This document shows positions 35,256-44,110 of a DNA stretch of 64,000 bases, piece by piece. Positions within the stretch are counted from its first letter, which is position 1, and each line of letters opens with the position of its first letter. The position numbers and the translations under genes were made by a program. Origin of the DNA: Lewinella sp038528965 (GTDB lineage: Bacteria; Bacteroidota; Bacteroidia; Chitinophagales; Saprospiraceae); assembly GCA_038528965.1 (NCBI GenBank), contig JBCBEC010000012.1, positions 1-64,000 of the forward strand, in the 5' to 3' direction. The notes below the pieces were generated by a model. It was given only the letters and a program-made list of their open reading frames with translations. It made no database searches and had not been told where the DNA came from.

Positions 35256-37205
35256 ATGATGCTTAGAGCCCAAATTAGCCTATTACTTTTCCTCTTCTTT
35301 TCCGCTTTAAATATTTCTGCTGCCACTATTACTTGGGTAGGTGGAAATGGGGAGTGGGATGACCCCTCCATGTGGGACTCTGGTGCCGTTCCTACCGCTA
35401 CTGATGATGTGGTATTGGCAAATGGTAGCATTAGCATGTATAGCAATGCTAGTGCACGTTCCATTCTGATCGAGTCTTCCGCTACTTTTATTTTGACTGC
35501 GTCTGCTCAGTTTACCATATTACCAACAACTGCGGTCGATATCCCCGTTGAAGTTCGAGGCAAAGTAAACGTTGCCGGCCGCTTGCGGGTACTCAACCAA
35601 TTAGGTTTTACCGACTACGATTATATTAAAATCTTCAACGGAGTCTGGCAGACCGAACCAGGCGGAGAAGTACTGCTGGACGGCGGTGGTTTGCACCTTG
35701 CGGATACCAATGGAAGTTTCAACAACCGAGGTTACCTATGGATGGAGAGAACAAGTAACAGCTTTTTTCGCTCCCTATCCGTTACCGGAATTTTTATCAA
35801 TGACTCAAGTGGGCAAGTAGATATTATTGCGAATCCTCCACAAAGTTTTATTAGTGCCGTAGTCTACATTTCACCCGCTGGTCAGTTAGTCAATCATGGT
35901 GTGCTGGAGGTGGAAACTAGCGGAGGCGAGGAACTGGTGAACGAAAACCGTCTGGATAATTGGGGCCAACTGAATCTACACGGACTTAACCTCAGAAATA
36001 AGGATGGTGCGGATTTAACCAACCGTCACCGCGGCCAAATTCGTATTCAGAACTTAGCCCCAATAGGATTCAACTTCATCAACGAAGAAGGTGCTCATGT
36101 TATCAATCACGGGCATGTTTATATTGGAAATAATACAAATGCTGCCGCTGCGGTCTTAAATAATGGTCGTTTTGATAATCGCTCCAACGGATACGTTCGA
36201 CTTTACGGTCAATATTCCTATCAACAAATTCGCATTGGTGATGCTGGAGAATGGTATAACCACGGCTACCTTAACTGTGGTAACAGAACATCAGATGATC
36301 AACAGGCGATTTGGAACAAAGGGGATTTTCACAACTACGCTGGCGGCCGGGTGAGAGTGCAGGGTACGCATCAGGAAAGTGCGCTAAAAAATACAGGCTA
36401 CTTCTTGAATGAGGGCTACCTCGATGCTAATGCTGTGATCGACAACCAAAATTTAGTAGAAAATGCAAGCTGCGGTGAGGTGAAGGCCCGTGCAGGTATC
36501 ACCAATACGAGCGTTTGGCTAAACGATGGTTGGCTACGCTACACTGGTAGAAACCCCTTTAGCAATAGCGGCTACTTCCAGCATACGGGATTGATTGAAG
36601 ACCCGAATAACACTATTAATCCCAATGATATTGTCAACGAGGGGGTCTTGGCACAAACGAAGACCCAACCCGTATTCGTCGGGGAAAACCCCAATTTTCT
36701 GGTGCTCGGCGAATGGTGGCAAGTAGTTACCAACGGGCTGGTCTACCACGAGCCAGAAGGAGAAGAAATTGGGGAATATGATCCTAACACGAATGTTTTC
36801 TATGCCTGGCCTGTCGCAGAAGGTTTAGGTGAAGTATACTTTCTGGTAGAGGCAACCAATGGCAATTGTGCTACCTGGTTTAGGGTAGAAATTGACGGAG
36901 AAATCACAGAGGCACCTCGACCCTTTACAGCGGACACCAGTTCACCAAAACCTGCTTATGACTTACGCGTTTATCCCAACCCCAGCACTGATTTCATTCG
37001 CGTATATACACCCACTCAAGAAGAAAGTAACGCCCCTCATTGGTGCATTTACAATCAGCAAGGTCAGCTCCTGGATCAGGGCGTATTCTCCGAGTTAACT
37101 AGTACTCAAATAGATCTCACATCACTACCTCCTGCTACCTATCTCTTGCAACTGCAGGATGCAACAGGGCACCATTTGGGCAGTGAACAAATCATCAAGC
37201 AGTAA
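35256..37205 (+). CDS. Secreted beta-rich protein with T9SS sorting domain (paralogue A)
   Basis: 649 residues: signal peptide (MMLRAQISLLLFLFFSALNI), then WVGGNGEWDDPSMWDSGAVP, a motif found at the start of right-handed beta-helix or filamentous adhesin-like proteins. A long stretch of short repeated strands rich in Asn and Gly follows (NRGYLWMER, NHGHVYIGN, NKGDFHNYAGGRVRV). The C-terminus is a T9SS type A domain (DLRVYPNPSTDFIRVYTP ... QIIKQ). The next gene is a tandem paralogue. Surface adhesin or structural role is inferred. Confidence 0.82.
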   Translation: MMLRAQISLLLFLFFSALNISAATITWVGGNGEWDDPSMWDSGAVPTATDDVVLANGSISMYSNASARSILIESSATFILTASAQFTILPTTAVDIPVEVRGKVNVAGRLRVLNQLGFTDYDYIKIFNGVWQTEPGGEVLLDGGGLHLADTNGSFNNRGYLWMERTSNSFFRSLSVTGIFINDSSGQVDIIANPPQSFISAVVYISPAGQLVNHGVLEVETSGGEELVNENRLDNWGQLNLHGLNLRNKDGADLTNRHRGQIRIQNLAPIGFNFINEEGAHVINHGHVYIGNNTNAAAAVLNNGRFDNRSNGYVRLYGQYSYQQIRIGDAGEWYNHGYLNCGNRTSDDQQAIWNKGDFHNYAGGRVRVQGTHQESALKNTGYFLNEGYLDANAVIDNQNLVENASCGEVKARAGITNTSVWLNDGWLRYTGRNPFSNSGYFQHTGLIEDPNNTINPNDIVNEGVLAQTKTQPVFVGENPNFLVLGEWWQVVTNGLVYHEPEGEEIGEYDPNTNVFYAWPVAEGLGEVYFLVEATNGNCATWFRVEIDGEITEAPRPFTADTSSPKPAYDLRVYPNPSTDFIRVYTPTQEESNAPHWCIYNQQGQLLDQGVFSELTSTQIDLTSLPPATYLLQLQDATGHHLGSEQIIKQ

Positions 37206-37242
37206 CCCTACTATTTCATTCACTTTCGATAACACACAAGCC

Positions 37243-39141
37243 ATGTTTAAAATGCGTTTTACCCTATTCCTACTTCTATTTGCACTCAGTTTTTCGGTCC
37301 ACAGCGCTACCTGGATTGGTGGTGATGGCGATTGGGAAGATCCTAATAATTGGGATACTGGCGCAGTCCCTGGACAGAGTGAAAGTGCTCTTTTGCCAGA
37401 AGGCGAAGTCATTCTCAATAGCAAAGTTGCAGTGGGCTCCGTGCTAGTAGAACCCGATGCAATCTTAATTGTAGCTCCGGGGGCTGAGCTGGGAGTTGAC
37501 CCCCATGGCGGTCCCACATTTTCCATAGATGTGAATGGTGTCATGTACGTCTACGGTACCGTTCGGCGTGCGGGCCGCATCACTACCCTGGCTTCTTTGC
37601 GGGTACAAGTGACCGGGTATTGGGAAACTTTACCCGGAGGTTTGGTGACTATCGAACGAGGCTATCTCCGCTTAAATACTGCTCAGTCGGTCTATGAAAA
37701 CAAAGGTGAATTAAGGGTAGAAAGCAACAGCTTGGGAGTAGTATCGGAAGGAAGCTTAGTCAACCGTGGCAATATGATCTGCGATGGAATTGCGGCCAGC
37801 TTTTCGGGAGTAAACGTAGAACCCACTGGTGAGTGGGTCAATTACGGGTCTGCGACTATTATTGACTACAATACTGGGGTGAGGAATGAAAACCGTATGT
37901 ACAATCGTGGAGAAGTGATAATCACCGACTGCGACAGTGGTATTGAAAACTGGGGCCGCCTGGATAATGTGAATGGGGGCGTGATCCAGATGACAGATAT
38001 CTGGTTCACTTCTGGATTGAGGAATCGCTACACCAGCAGTCGTATTCGCAATTGGGGGCAAATAGAAATAGAAGGAGGGGATTGTTTTGATGGTATCCTA
38101 AACTTTGGTCGGGTGGATAATTACAGTAGTGGCCATATTCGTCTCAATGGCGAATTCACCTTCCAAGCGATACAAAACCACACTGGCGGTAATTTCTACA
38201 ATCATGGTTCGCTGAATATTGGTGATGACTTTTTTACCGCGAGTTATGGCTTACAGAATAGAGGTACTTTTATAAATTATGACAATGGTAGGTGCCGATT
38301 CTATGCAGATGGGACCTCAACTATTGTACGAAATTCGGCTACAATTGAGAACCACGGCTACTGGGAGATTACAGGCGAAATACACAGTAGCGGCTATCTC
38401 ATCCACACCAGCTGCGGAGAGATGCTTGTTAGTGGTCTTCTCCGAAATACGGGCACCTGGCTCAACCAAAGTATCTTGAGAATTGAGGCTGGAAGTTCCT
38501 TTCGCAATCCATTTAACCTCCCGTTCATCAATACTAATGTGATTGAAGACCGCGGGGGGGCAGTAAACCCTGCCGATATCACTAATGATGGGATTATAGC
38601 TCAACCTTACAGTGGAGCTGTTATAGGGTGGAACCCTGATTTCTTTGAGCAGAGAGCTCCTGGCTCGGTAGCTCTGCATACCTCTTGTTTTGTAGCGCCA
38701 GAAGAAGATGAAGTAGGAAAGTATGGTATAGCCAACAATGACCTTGAGCTCTTCCGCGAAGCATTGGGGCTTACGGAGCTCTATTTCTACGACGAGGATT
38801 GCGAACACTGGTTTGCGGTAGACGTGCCAGGCGGTGTGCAGTCATCTCCTTCTCCATTAGTTGGTGGTGGAGTCGTCTACAACGAACAGGCCGTAGATTT
38901 TCGGGTATACCCAAATCCGACGCAGGGAAGCGCTAGATTACAACTACCTGCTATGCTTTCTGAGCAGTTGTATCAATGGCACATCTACAGCCCAGAAGGA
39001 CAGATCATGCAGCAAGGTGAATCGTACCCTGGTGAACAAGCTACTCTGGACCTATCCACTTTACCCAATGGGATCTATCTGCTCCGCGTGAATAATGTAC
39101 AGGGGGAATTGGTATACAGCGAACGCTTGGTGAAACAGTAA
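37243..39141 (+). CDS. Secreted beta-rich protein with T9SS sorting domain (paralogue B)
   Basis: The ATG at 37243 (or 37252) opens the signal peptide MRFTLFLLLFALSFSVHSA; a longer frame overlaps the previous gene and is rejected. About 632 residues. It shares the opening WIGGDGDWEDPNNWDTGAVP, the NHG/NRG-type strand repeats, the Cys-containing HTSCGEMLVSG region (SCGEVKARAG in paralogue A), and the T9SS domain (DFRVYPNPTQGSARLQLP). The spacing of 37 bp indicates co-transcription. Confidence 0.82.
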   Translation: MFKMRFTLFLLLFALSFSVHSATWIGGDGDWEDPNNWDTGAVPGQSESALLPEGEVILNSKVAVGSVLVEPDAILIVAPGAELGVDPHGGPTFSIDVNGVMYVYGTVRRAGRITTLASLRVQVTGYWETLPGGLVTIERGYLRLNTAQSVYENKGELRVESNSLGVVSEGSLVNRGNMICDGIAASFSGVNVEPTGEWVNYGSATIIDYNTGVRNENRMYNRGEVIITDCDSGIENWGRLDNVNGGVIQMTDIWFTSGLRNRYTSSRIRNWGQIEIEGGDCFDGILNFGRVDNYSSGHIRLNGEFTFQAIQNHTGGNFYNHGSLNIGDDFFTASYGLQNRGTFINYDNGRCRFYADGTSTIVRNSATIENHGYWEITGEIHSSGYLIHTSCGEMLVSGLLRNTGTWLNQSILRIEAGSSFRNPFNLPFINTNVIEDRGGAVNPADITNDGIIAQPYSGAVIGWNPDFFEQRAPGSVALHTSCFVAPEEDEVGKYGIANNDLELFREALGLTELYFYDEDCEHWFAVDVPGGVQSSPSPLVGGGVVYNEQAVDFRVYPNPTQGSARLQLPAMLSEQLYQWHIYSPEGQIMQQGESYPGEQATLDLSTLPNGIYLLRVNNVQGELVYSERLVKQ

Positions 39142-39688
39142 GGCGGAGAAACACCGCCAAACGAATTGAGAAACAGCAGAATGAGATAATAATTTTTGCT
39201 GTTCAAACGACTTTGAGGTACCGTTGGAGGATAGTCAAAGCGCAATTGCACTGGCTATCCTCTAGCTATTTGCAGACTTTTTCTAATAATTTCAATTTTT
39301 TCTTTAACGTTATAACTGTTTGTAATTGAGTTGGTTAAGTAAGGTTTAAGGGTGTTTTGTTTGTTAAAAATTCAATTTAGATATACTTTGCTTAACCAAG
39401 TGGCGTTTTATTTCCCGAACACTGAGAGCAACACATCATCATCCATCTCTATGAAGTGAGTCTTCTACCACTTTTTTTGCCGTAAGGCTTGTTTTACCCC
39501 CCCCAGTTTTATCTATGCTATTGTTTGAAGGAGCTATCTGTGTAGTAGCCCGACAGTAGCGCATACTCCAGTTAATACGATTCATTTTCAACACCTTTAG
39601 TCAGTGCTTGCGCTGACTTTAGAACAACCATTTAATGGCTTATCCCATTTGGGGTGAGTCTCCACTTCATTCAAACCTCTTACGTTTT
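39142..39688. other. Long intergenic region with hairpins and possible promoter
   Basis: GGCGG/CCGCC sits just after the previous stop. The inverted repeat GAGGATAG (39227-39234) / CTATCCTC (39255-39262), enclosing GCAATTGC, may end the upstream transcript. TTTG (39360-39363) and, 18 bp on, TATACTTTG (39382-39390) resemble a Bacteroidota promoter, implying a ~290-nt leader for the next gene. No ORF is recognised. Confidence 0.4.
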
Positions 39689-40648
39689 ATGAATCCGCAA
39701 AATCCTCAGAATTCTCAGAATTCAACAAGTTCGAAGAAAGCACCAATAGGATTAATTGCAGCCGTTGTAGTACTGGCCCTTGCCCTGATCGGTACCCTGA
39801 TTTGGGGAGCAAACACTTCCAGCGAAGTAGATCAGCTCCAGTCACAGAAGATGGCGGTGGAAGCATCGTTGGATGATATGACCGAATTGCGGGATGAACT
39901 CGCTACGGAAGTAGAAACCATGATGACGGAGTATGACGCGCTGGCTTCGGAAAACAGTCGCTTGAACGGCGAATTGGCCGAGTCTCAGGACGCCTTGAGT
40001 CAGGCTCAATCAGCGGTGAGCCGCGCTAAGCGTAATGCTGCTAACGAAATGAAAGCACTACGTGTACAGATTGAAGAACTACAGCAAGCGAAAGCTAGTT
40101 TGCAGTCGAATATGGAAATGATGCTTGCTCAGAACGACTCTTTAAAGATGCAGATTGGCGTCTTGGAAGGTGATCTGGCCATGGCCACGGAAACTAATAA
40201 TACACTAATGGTGGAAAACGAGCAGAAGAGCTCGCAAATCAATAACCTTACGTACGAGAGCTTCAAGGCTACCGCTTTCCAGGTGTCACCAGAAGTAAAG
40301 CGTGGAAACGCTACCTCCAAGTCGGGTCGTGCACGCCGCATTACGGCTAGCTTTGATTTGGAAAACGTACCTGCTGATTTCCACGGAACCCGTCCAATCT
40401 ACGTAGTAATTACAGACCAGTCAGGTGTACCTATCCCACGTACGGATTACATCCAGACAACCATTCGCCCTTGGAACGGTGAGCCACACGATATCATGGC
40501 CGTTGAAGCCCGCGAAGAAGAATTGGCAGCGTCTCAAACCCTAACCTTCTCACACGAGTTGGAGAACAAGCTAGATGCCGGTAACTACACCTTGAGTGCT
40601 TACACCGACATTGGCTTTCTTGGTTCATCAACTTTTCGCCTACGCTAG
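39689..40648 (+). CDS. Membrane-anchored coiled-coil protein
   Basis: The ATG at 39689 (MNPQNPQNSQNSTSSKK) is chosen since the earlier in-frame ATG adds residues without features; 319 residues. One transmembrane helix (APIGLIAAVVVLALALIGTL) is followed by a ~160-residue coiled coil (VDQLQSQKMAVEASLDDM; IEELQQAKASLQSNMEMML) and a C-terminal beta domain (SGRARRITASFDLENVPADF, YTLSAYTDIGFLGSSTFRLR). It is probably an inner-membrane protein with a periplasmic domain. Homologues without known function are usual in Bacteroidota. Confidence 0.75.
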   Translation: MNPQNPQNSQNSTSSKKAPIGLIAAVVVLALALIGTLIWGANTSSEVDQLQSQKMAVEASLDDMTELRDELATEVETMMTEYDALASENSRLNGELAESQDALSQAQSAVSRAKRNAANEMKALRVQIEELQQAKASLQSNMEMMLAQNDSLKMQIGVLEGDLAMATETNNTLMVENEQKSSQINNLTYESFKATAFQVSPEVKRGNATSKSGRARRITASFDLENVPADFHGTRPIYVVITDQSGVPIPRTDYIQTTIRPWNGEPHDIMAVEAREEELAASQTLTFSHELENKLDAGNYTLSAYTDIGFLGSSTFRLR

Positions 40649-40664
40649 AAAATAAGGTGATTTC

Positions 40665-40754
40665 ATATTTCCACCTTCTAATTTCTAACTTGAAATAACT
40701 CCAAAAAACCACCATCAGGTAGAGGGAACAATCGGCCGATTTGACCCTCTACCT
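40665..40754. repeat. Nested palindrome with GGTAGAGGG arms
   Basis: AGGTAGAGGG (40717-40726) / CCCTCTACCT (40745-40754) encloses AATCGGCCGATT, itself a perfect palindrome. The preceding CCACCTTCTAATTTCTA resembles 31892-31911, near rsr. No T-run. Confidence 0.6.
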
Positions 40755-40863
40755 AAACTGAAACTAAGTCATTATCACTTAAGATAATAACTCTTTATAC
40801 CCTTTACATTTCCTGCTAAGAACGAAGCGATACCAACTTTCGTCAAGCAATATTAGACCTACC

Positions 40864-40896
40864 GGCCGGAGCGACTATCGCTTCGGCCATTTTTGT
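40864..40896 (+). terminator. Terminator-like hairpin
   Basis: The stem GGCCGGAGCG/CGCTTCGGCC with a 5-nt loop is followed by ATTTTTGTT. It lies 216 bp past the coiled-coil gene and 220 bp before sdaA, so it may end a long 3' region or a small transcript. A palindrome CGATAGCTATCG follows at 40935-40946. Confidence 0.6.
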
Positions 40897-41109
40897 TGTC
40901 CTGCTGCTCCTTCCTGGTGTATGAATGGCTCTTGCGATAGCTATCGGGAGCGTCTTTACAGTACTGGCCGGCATCGTTTATTCATGAAGTTTGAATATGC
41001 ATGGTATTGTTGCCGGTTCTCGTCTGAATCTTTCTAGCTTTGCCAGCGATATTTTGCCCTAACCACCCAGGCTTCTTTTCGGAGAGGTCAAAATGCTAAG
41101 TGTTTTACT

Positions 41110-42519
41110 ATGGAACGCTTAAGTATCTTCGATATCTACAAAATCGGCGTTGGCCCATCCAGTTCGCATACTCTGGGGCCTTGGAACGCCGCGTTACAAT
41201 TCATCAACGCCCTTTGGGGGCTCCAGCTCCAGCCCGATGAGATAATGGTGCATCTGTATGGATCCTTATCTAAAACCGGTGTTGGCCACGCTACTGATTT
41301 AGCGGTTCAGCTGGGTTTAGAGGGGTGTGATCCCGTCACCATTGATACCGCTGAAATTCCGATCCGCATTGAGCGTATTCGTGCGCAAGAGGAGATTCTG
41401 ATTCATCAACAGCGGATCAAGTTTGTGCCCCGTCAGCACATTGTATTTCATTCGTTTGCCAAACCGGAGCATCCCAATACACTCAGTTTTCAGGCCTACC
41501 GGGAAGGGGAGTTGCTGCTAGAGCAGACCTACTACTCATTGGGTGGCGGCTTTATAGAGCAGGAAGGAGTGAGCGCTTCCACTGTTCGGTCAGTGCAGTT
41601 GCCCTTCCCAATCGACAAAGGTGAGGAGCTTTTGCGTCATGCTGACCAACAAGGCGCTAGCATCTCTGATGTGGTTTGGGCCAATGAACTGCGCTTCCGG
41701 GAATACCCGCAGGTGAAAGAACAAATCGACAGCATTTTCCAAACCATGTTGGAATGCGTCTACCGAGGAATCACCACCGAAGGTACTTTGCCTGGAGGGC
41801 TCAATGTGAAACGCCGCGCCGCAAAACTGAACCAAAACTTGCTGGGCCAGCGCAACTTTGCTTCACTAAAGGAATGGCTGGAACTGGTTGGTCAGACCAA
41901 ACGCGATTTTAAAAACGTCAACCAGTGGGTGAGCTGTTTTGCCTTAGCGGTAAATGAAGAAAATGCGGCTTTGGGGCGGGTAGTCACTTCACCCACTAAC
42001 GGTGCGGCGGGCGTGATACCAGCGGTGTTACTCTACATGTACTTCTTCTGCGATCATGAAGGTCTCGATTCCATAGAGCGCTTCTTACTGACTTCTGGTG
42101 AAATTGGTTGCCTCTTCAAAAAGGGCGCTACTATTTCGGCAGCGGTAGGAGGTTGTCAGGCTGAAATCGGAGTGTCTTCTGCTATGGCGGCCGGAGGCCT
42201 CACTGAAATTTTGGGTGGAACCCCACGGCAAGTCCTATCTGCTGCCGAAATTGCTATGGAACACCATCTGGGCCTCACTTGTGACCCCATCGGAGGGTTG
42301 GTACAAGTACCCTGCATAGAACGCAATGCTATGGGGGCTATGAAGGCCATTACTGCCGCTCATTTAGCTTTGGCTACTAACCCCGAGGACTGCCTGGTCA
42401 ACTTTGACGTAATCGTCAAAACGATGTGGGACACTGCTCAGGATATGAACCACAAGTACAAAGAGACTTCGGAGGGTGGTTTGGCTTTTAACCTGCCAGT
42501 GGTATTGCCCAGTTGTTAA
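41110..42519 (+). CDS. sdaA: L-serine ammonia-lyase (iron-sulfur type)
   Basis: 469-residue single-chain L-serine dehydratase that converts serine to pyruvate and ammonia with a 4Fe-4S cluster. The beta-domain start IFDIYKIGVGPSSSHTLGPW is diagnostic. The alpha domain has SPTNGAAGVIPAVL, the Cys-containing AAVGGCQAEIGVSSAMAAGG and LTCDPIGGLVQVPCIERN, which carry cluster and substrate residues. It appears monocistronic and convergent with the following gene (7 bp apart). Confidence 0.96.
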   Translation: MERLSIFDIYKIGVGPSSSHTLGPWNAALQFINALWGLQLQPDEIMVHLYGSLSKTGVGHATDLAVQLGLEGCDPVTIDTAEIPIRIERIRAQEEILIHQQRIKFVPRQHIVFHSFAKPEHPNTLSFQAYREGELLLEQTYYSLGGGFIEQEGVSASTVRSVQLPFPIDKGEELLRHADQQGASISDVVWANELRFREYPQVKEQIDSIFQTMLECVYRGITTEGTLPGGLNVKRRAAKLNQNLLGQRNFASLKEWLELVGQTKRDFKNVNQWVSCFALAVNEENAALGRVVTSPTNGAAGVIPAVLLYMYFFCDHEGLDSIERFLLTSGEIGCLFKKGATISAAVGGCQAEIGVSSAMAAGGLTEILGGTPRQVLSAAEIAMEHHLGLTCDPIGGLVQVPCIERNAMGAMKAITAAHLALATNPEDCLVNFDVIVKTMWDTAQDMNHKYKETSEGGLAFNLPVVLPSC

Positions 42520-42526
42520 ACCGGGT

Positions 42527-43099
42527 TTAGTACCAAAACTCCAAAATACGCGCCATGCGTTTCAGGTTAGGAACGGTGTCAATGTATTCGGTGAGTTTAT
42601 CCCAGTCATCGGAGAAATCAAGTTGGTAGTCTTCGTGCAGCTTGTAGATCAGTTTCTGCAACTTCTCGGCTCGCTTGATGATATAGGTGTCAAGCGTACG
42701 CGACTTTTGGTGGCTAAAACGCTTAAGCTGACCGGCTAATAAATCCAAGCTATAATTGAGCATAAATAGGTTGAGCTCAATTTCCCCGTAACGATCTTTA
42801 GTCGTTTTGACGTGGCGATTAATCCCCCCGCTGATGGCCCGCAGGTCAAGAAGTAGGTAGCCGGGACTGTAGAAGTAGGCTGCTGATTTTTTCAAAACCG
42901 CCTCAATTTCCTGACGTAGGTCCGCCCGTCGTTCTTCGGGGCTATCGGCGTCCTCTAGTAACTCGTAGGTAAGTCGATCCACGAGTGCCGGATCCTTGGG
43001 GATGAGGCGAAACAGTAATTTATCTTTTTCCTTTTCCGATAGGTCCGAAATGGCATCCTTGAGTTCGTCGCTGAGTTTGATTCGAGCTTTTCGTGGCAT
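42527..43099 (-). CDS. Hypothetical helical protein
   Basis: 190 residues, highly charged and predicted mostly helical, no signal peptide or membrane segment. Visible segments include MPRKARIKLSDELKDAISD, EKEKDKLLFRLIPKDPALVD, LLLDLRAISGGINRHVKTTK and a C-terminal LKRMARILEFWY. No family is recognised. A 70-bp gap separates it from the CrtA-like gene upstream, so co-transcription is possible. Confidence 0.65.
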   Translation of the reverse strand: MPRKARIKLSDELKDAISDLSEKEKDKLLFRLIPKDPALVDRLTYELLEDADSPEERRADLRQEIEAVLKKSAAYFYSPGYLLLDLRAISGGINRHVKTTKDRYGEIELNLFMLNYSLDLLAGQLKRFSHQKSRTLDTYIIKRAEKLQKLIYKLHEDYQLDFSDDWDKLTEYIDTVPNLKRMARILEFWY

Positions 43100-43169
43100 G
43101 AGGCAAAGATACAGTAGCTTCGGTACAAATCCTCAGTGACTAAAGCGGAGTACGGACAGGTAATGCGCA

Positions 43170-43910
43170 CTATCCAGCTGATGCCGGACTGGGGGAAGCA
43201 GAATTAATAAAACTTTGCTGATCAGACCAGCTGCCTTCTTCTGCGTAAGGCAAAAAACGGGCGAACAGTTCTTCTTTATACCAGCCCAATTCGCGGGTTT
43301 TTTGGATTACTTCTCGATGGTACGGGTTGTTGTACGCGTAGTCCATCATCGCTTTTGAGCTATCCCAAATGCTGAAAGTCGCTTGCATAAATAAGGGCCA
43401 CTCACCCACCCCAATACTCATGCGCTGGCCTGGTTTACCTTTTACCTTCTTGCTTACCGTAGGTACAAAACGCCAAAAGCCGGGAATGTGCCGTAGTTTG
43501 ATGGTAGCGCGGGTGATCACAGCTACAGGGGCGGACATATCATATTCCGTAGCCAACTCAAAAGGCTGTTCTCCTCCCCACTCGCCGTGGACTACGGCAG
43601 CACGCATATAAACGGTATAGCACTCAGTGGTGCGAGCTCGATTATCGGCCCACCATTGATCGTTGGCAAAAAAGGTTTTAGCTGCAGCTTCATTCTCCCA
43701 GATTGCCAAAAGGGCATAGACCCCAAAGTTGGGCCAAATACTGAAGCCATTACCAGCCCCACTCCCCAGGAGTTTGGCTTGCTTCAATCCAGGAGTAGTA
43801 AAAAGACTTGGGGGTTGAAACCCCATTTGCCGAAAGGCCCACCAGCGGTTACTGCTACCCGAATACTTGAAGAGACTCATCGTTACCACCTCGTTGGAAA
43901 AGTCGGCCAT
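43170..43910 (-). CDS. CrtA-like (spheroidene monooxygenase family) protein
   Basis: 246 residues. The central region (GSGAGNGFSIWPNFGVYALL, FFANDQWWADNRARTTECYT, PVAVITRATIKLRHIPGFW, GVGEWPLFMQATFSIWDS) matches the spheroidene monooxygenase CrtA family, which introduces keto groups into carotenoids in phototrophs. No other carotenoid gene is in the window, so the substrate here is unknown. An internal ATG at 43880 (MSLFKYSG) is an alternative start. Confidence 0.8.
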   Translation of the reverse strand: MADFSNEVVTMSLFKYSGSSNRWWAFRQMGFQPPSLFTTPGLKQAKLLGSGAGNGFSIWPNFGVYALLAIWENEAAAKTFFANDQWWADNRARTTECYTVYMRAAVVHGEWGGEQPFELATEYDMSAPVAVITRATIKLRHIPGFWRFVPTVSKKVKGKPGQRMSIGVGEWPLFMQATFSIWDSSKAMMDYAYNNPYHREVIQKTRELGWYKEELFARFLPYAEEGSWSDQQSFINSASPSPASAG

Positions 43911-44052
43911 TATTACGCTTTCGGCTTAGTGTTGTGTCCAAAACAAGGATAAATTGAAATGGTTGCTGTATCTTTTCCTAGGTTCGTCCGTTATTAGAAA
44001 TATACCCATCCCAGTTTGTCGAACACTACAGAGGATATGTGTGAACTATCCT

Positions 44053-44060
44053 TATCTTTG
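44053..44060 (+). promoter_or_regulatory. Candidate -7 box for the cyclase gene
   Basis: TATCTTTG, an exact TAnnTTTG match, lies 50 bp before the ATG. The -33 partner is unclear. Confidence 0.4.
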
Positions 44061-44110
44061 GTAGCCTAATCTAGACCCTTCTATTTTCCCAACAACTTCT
44101 GAAGCGGATA

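Noticed and set aside
40864..40896. Serine- or glycine-sensing leader for sdaA
   Set aside because: The hairpin is a plain terminator-like structure 220 bp upstream, with no tandem aptamer-like architecture.
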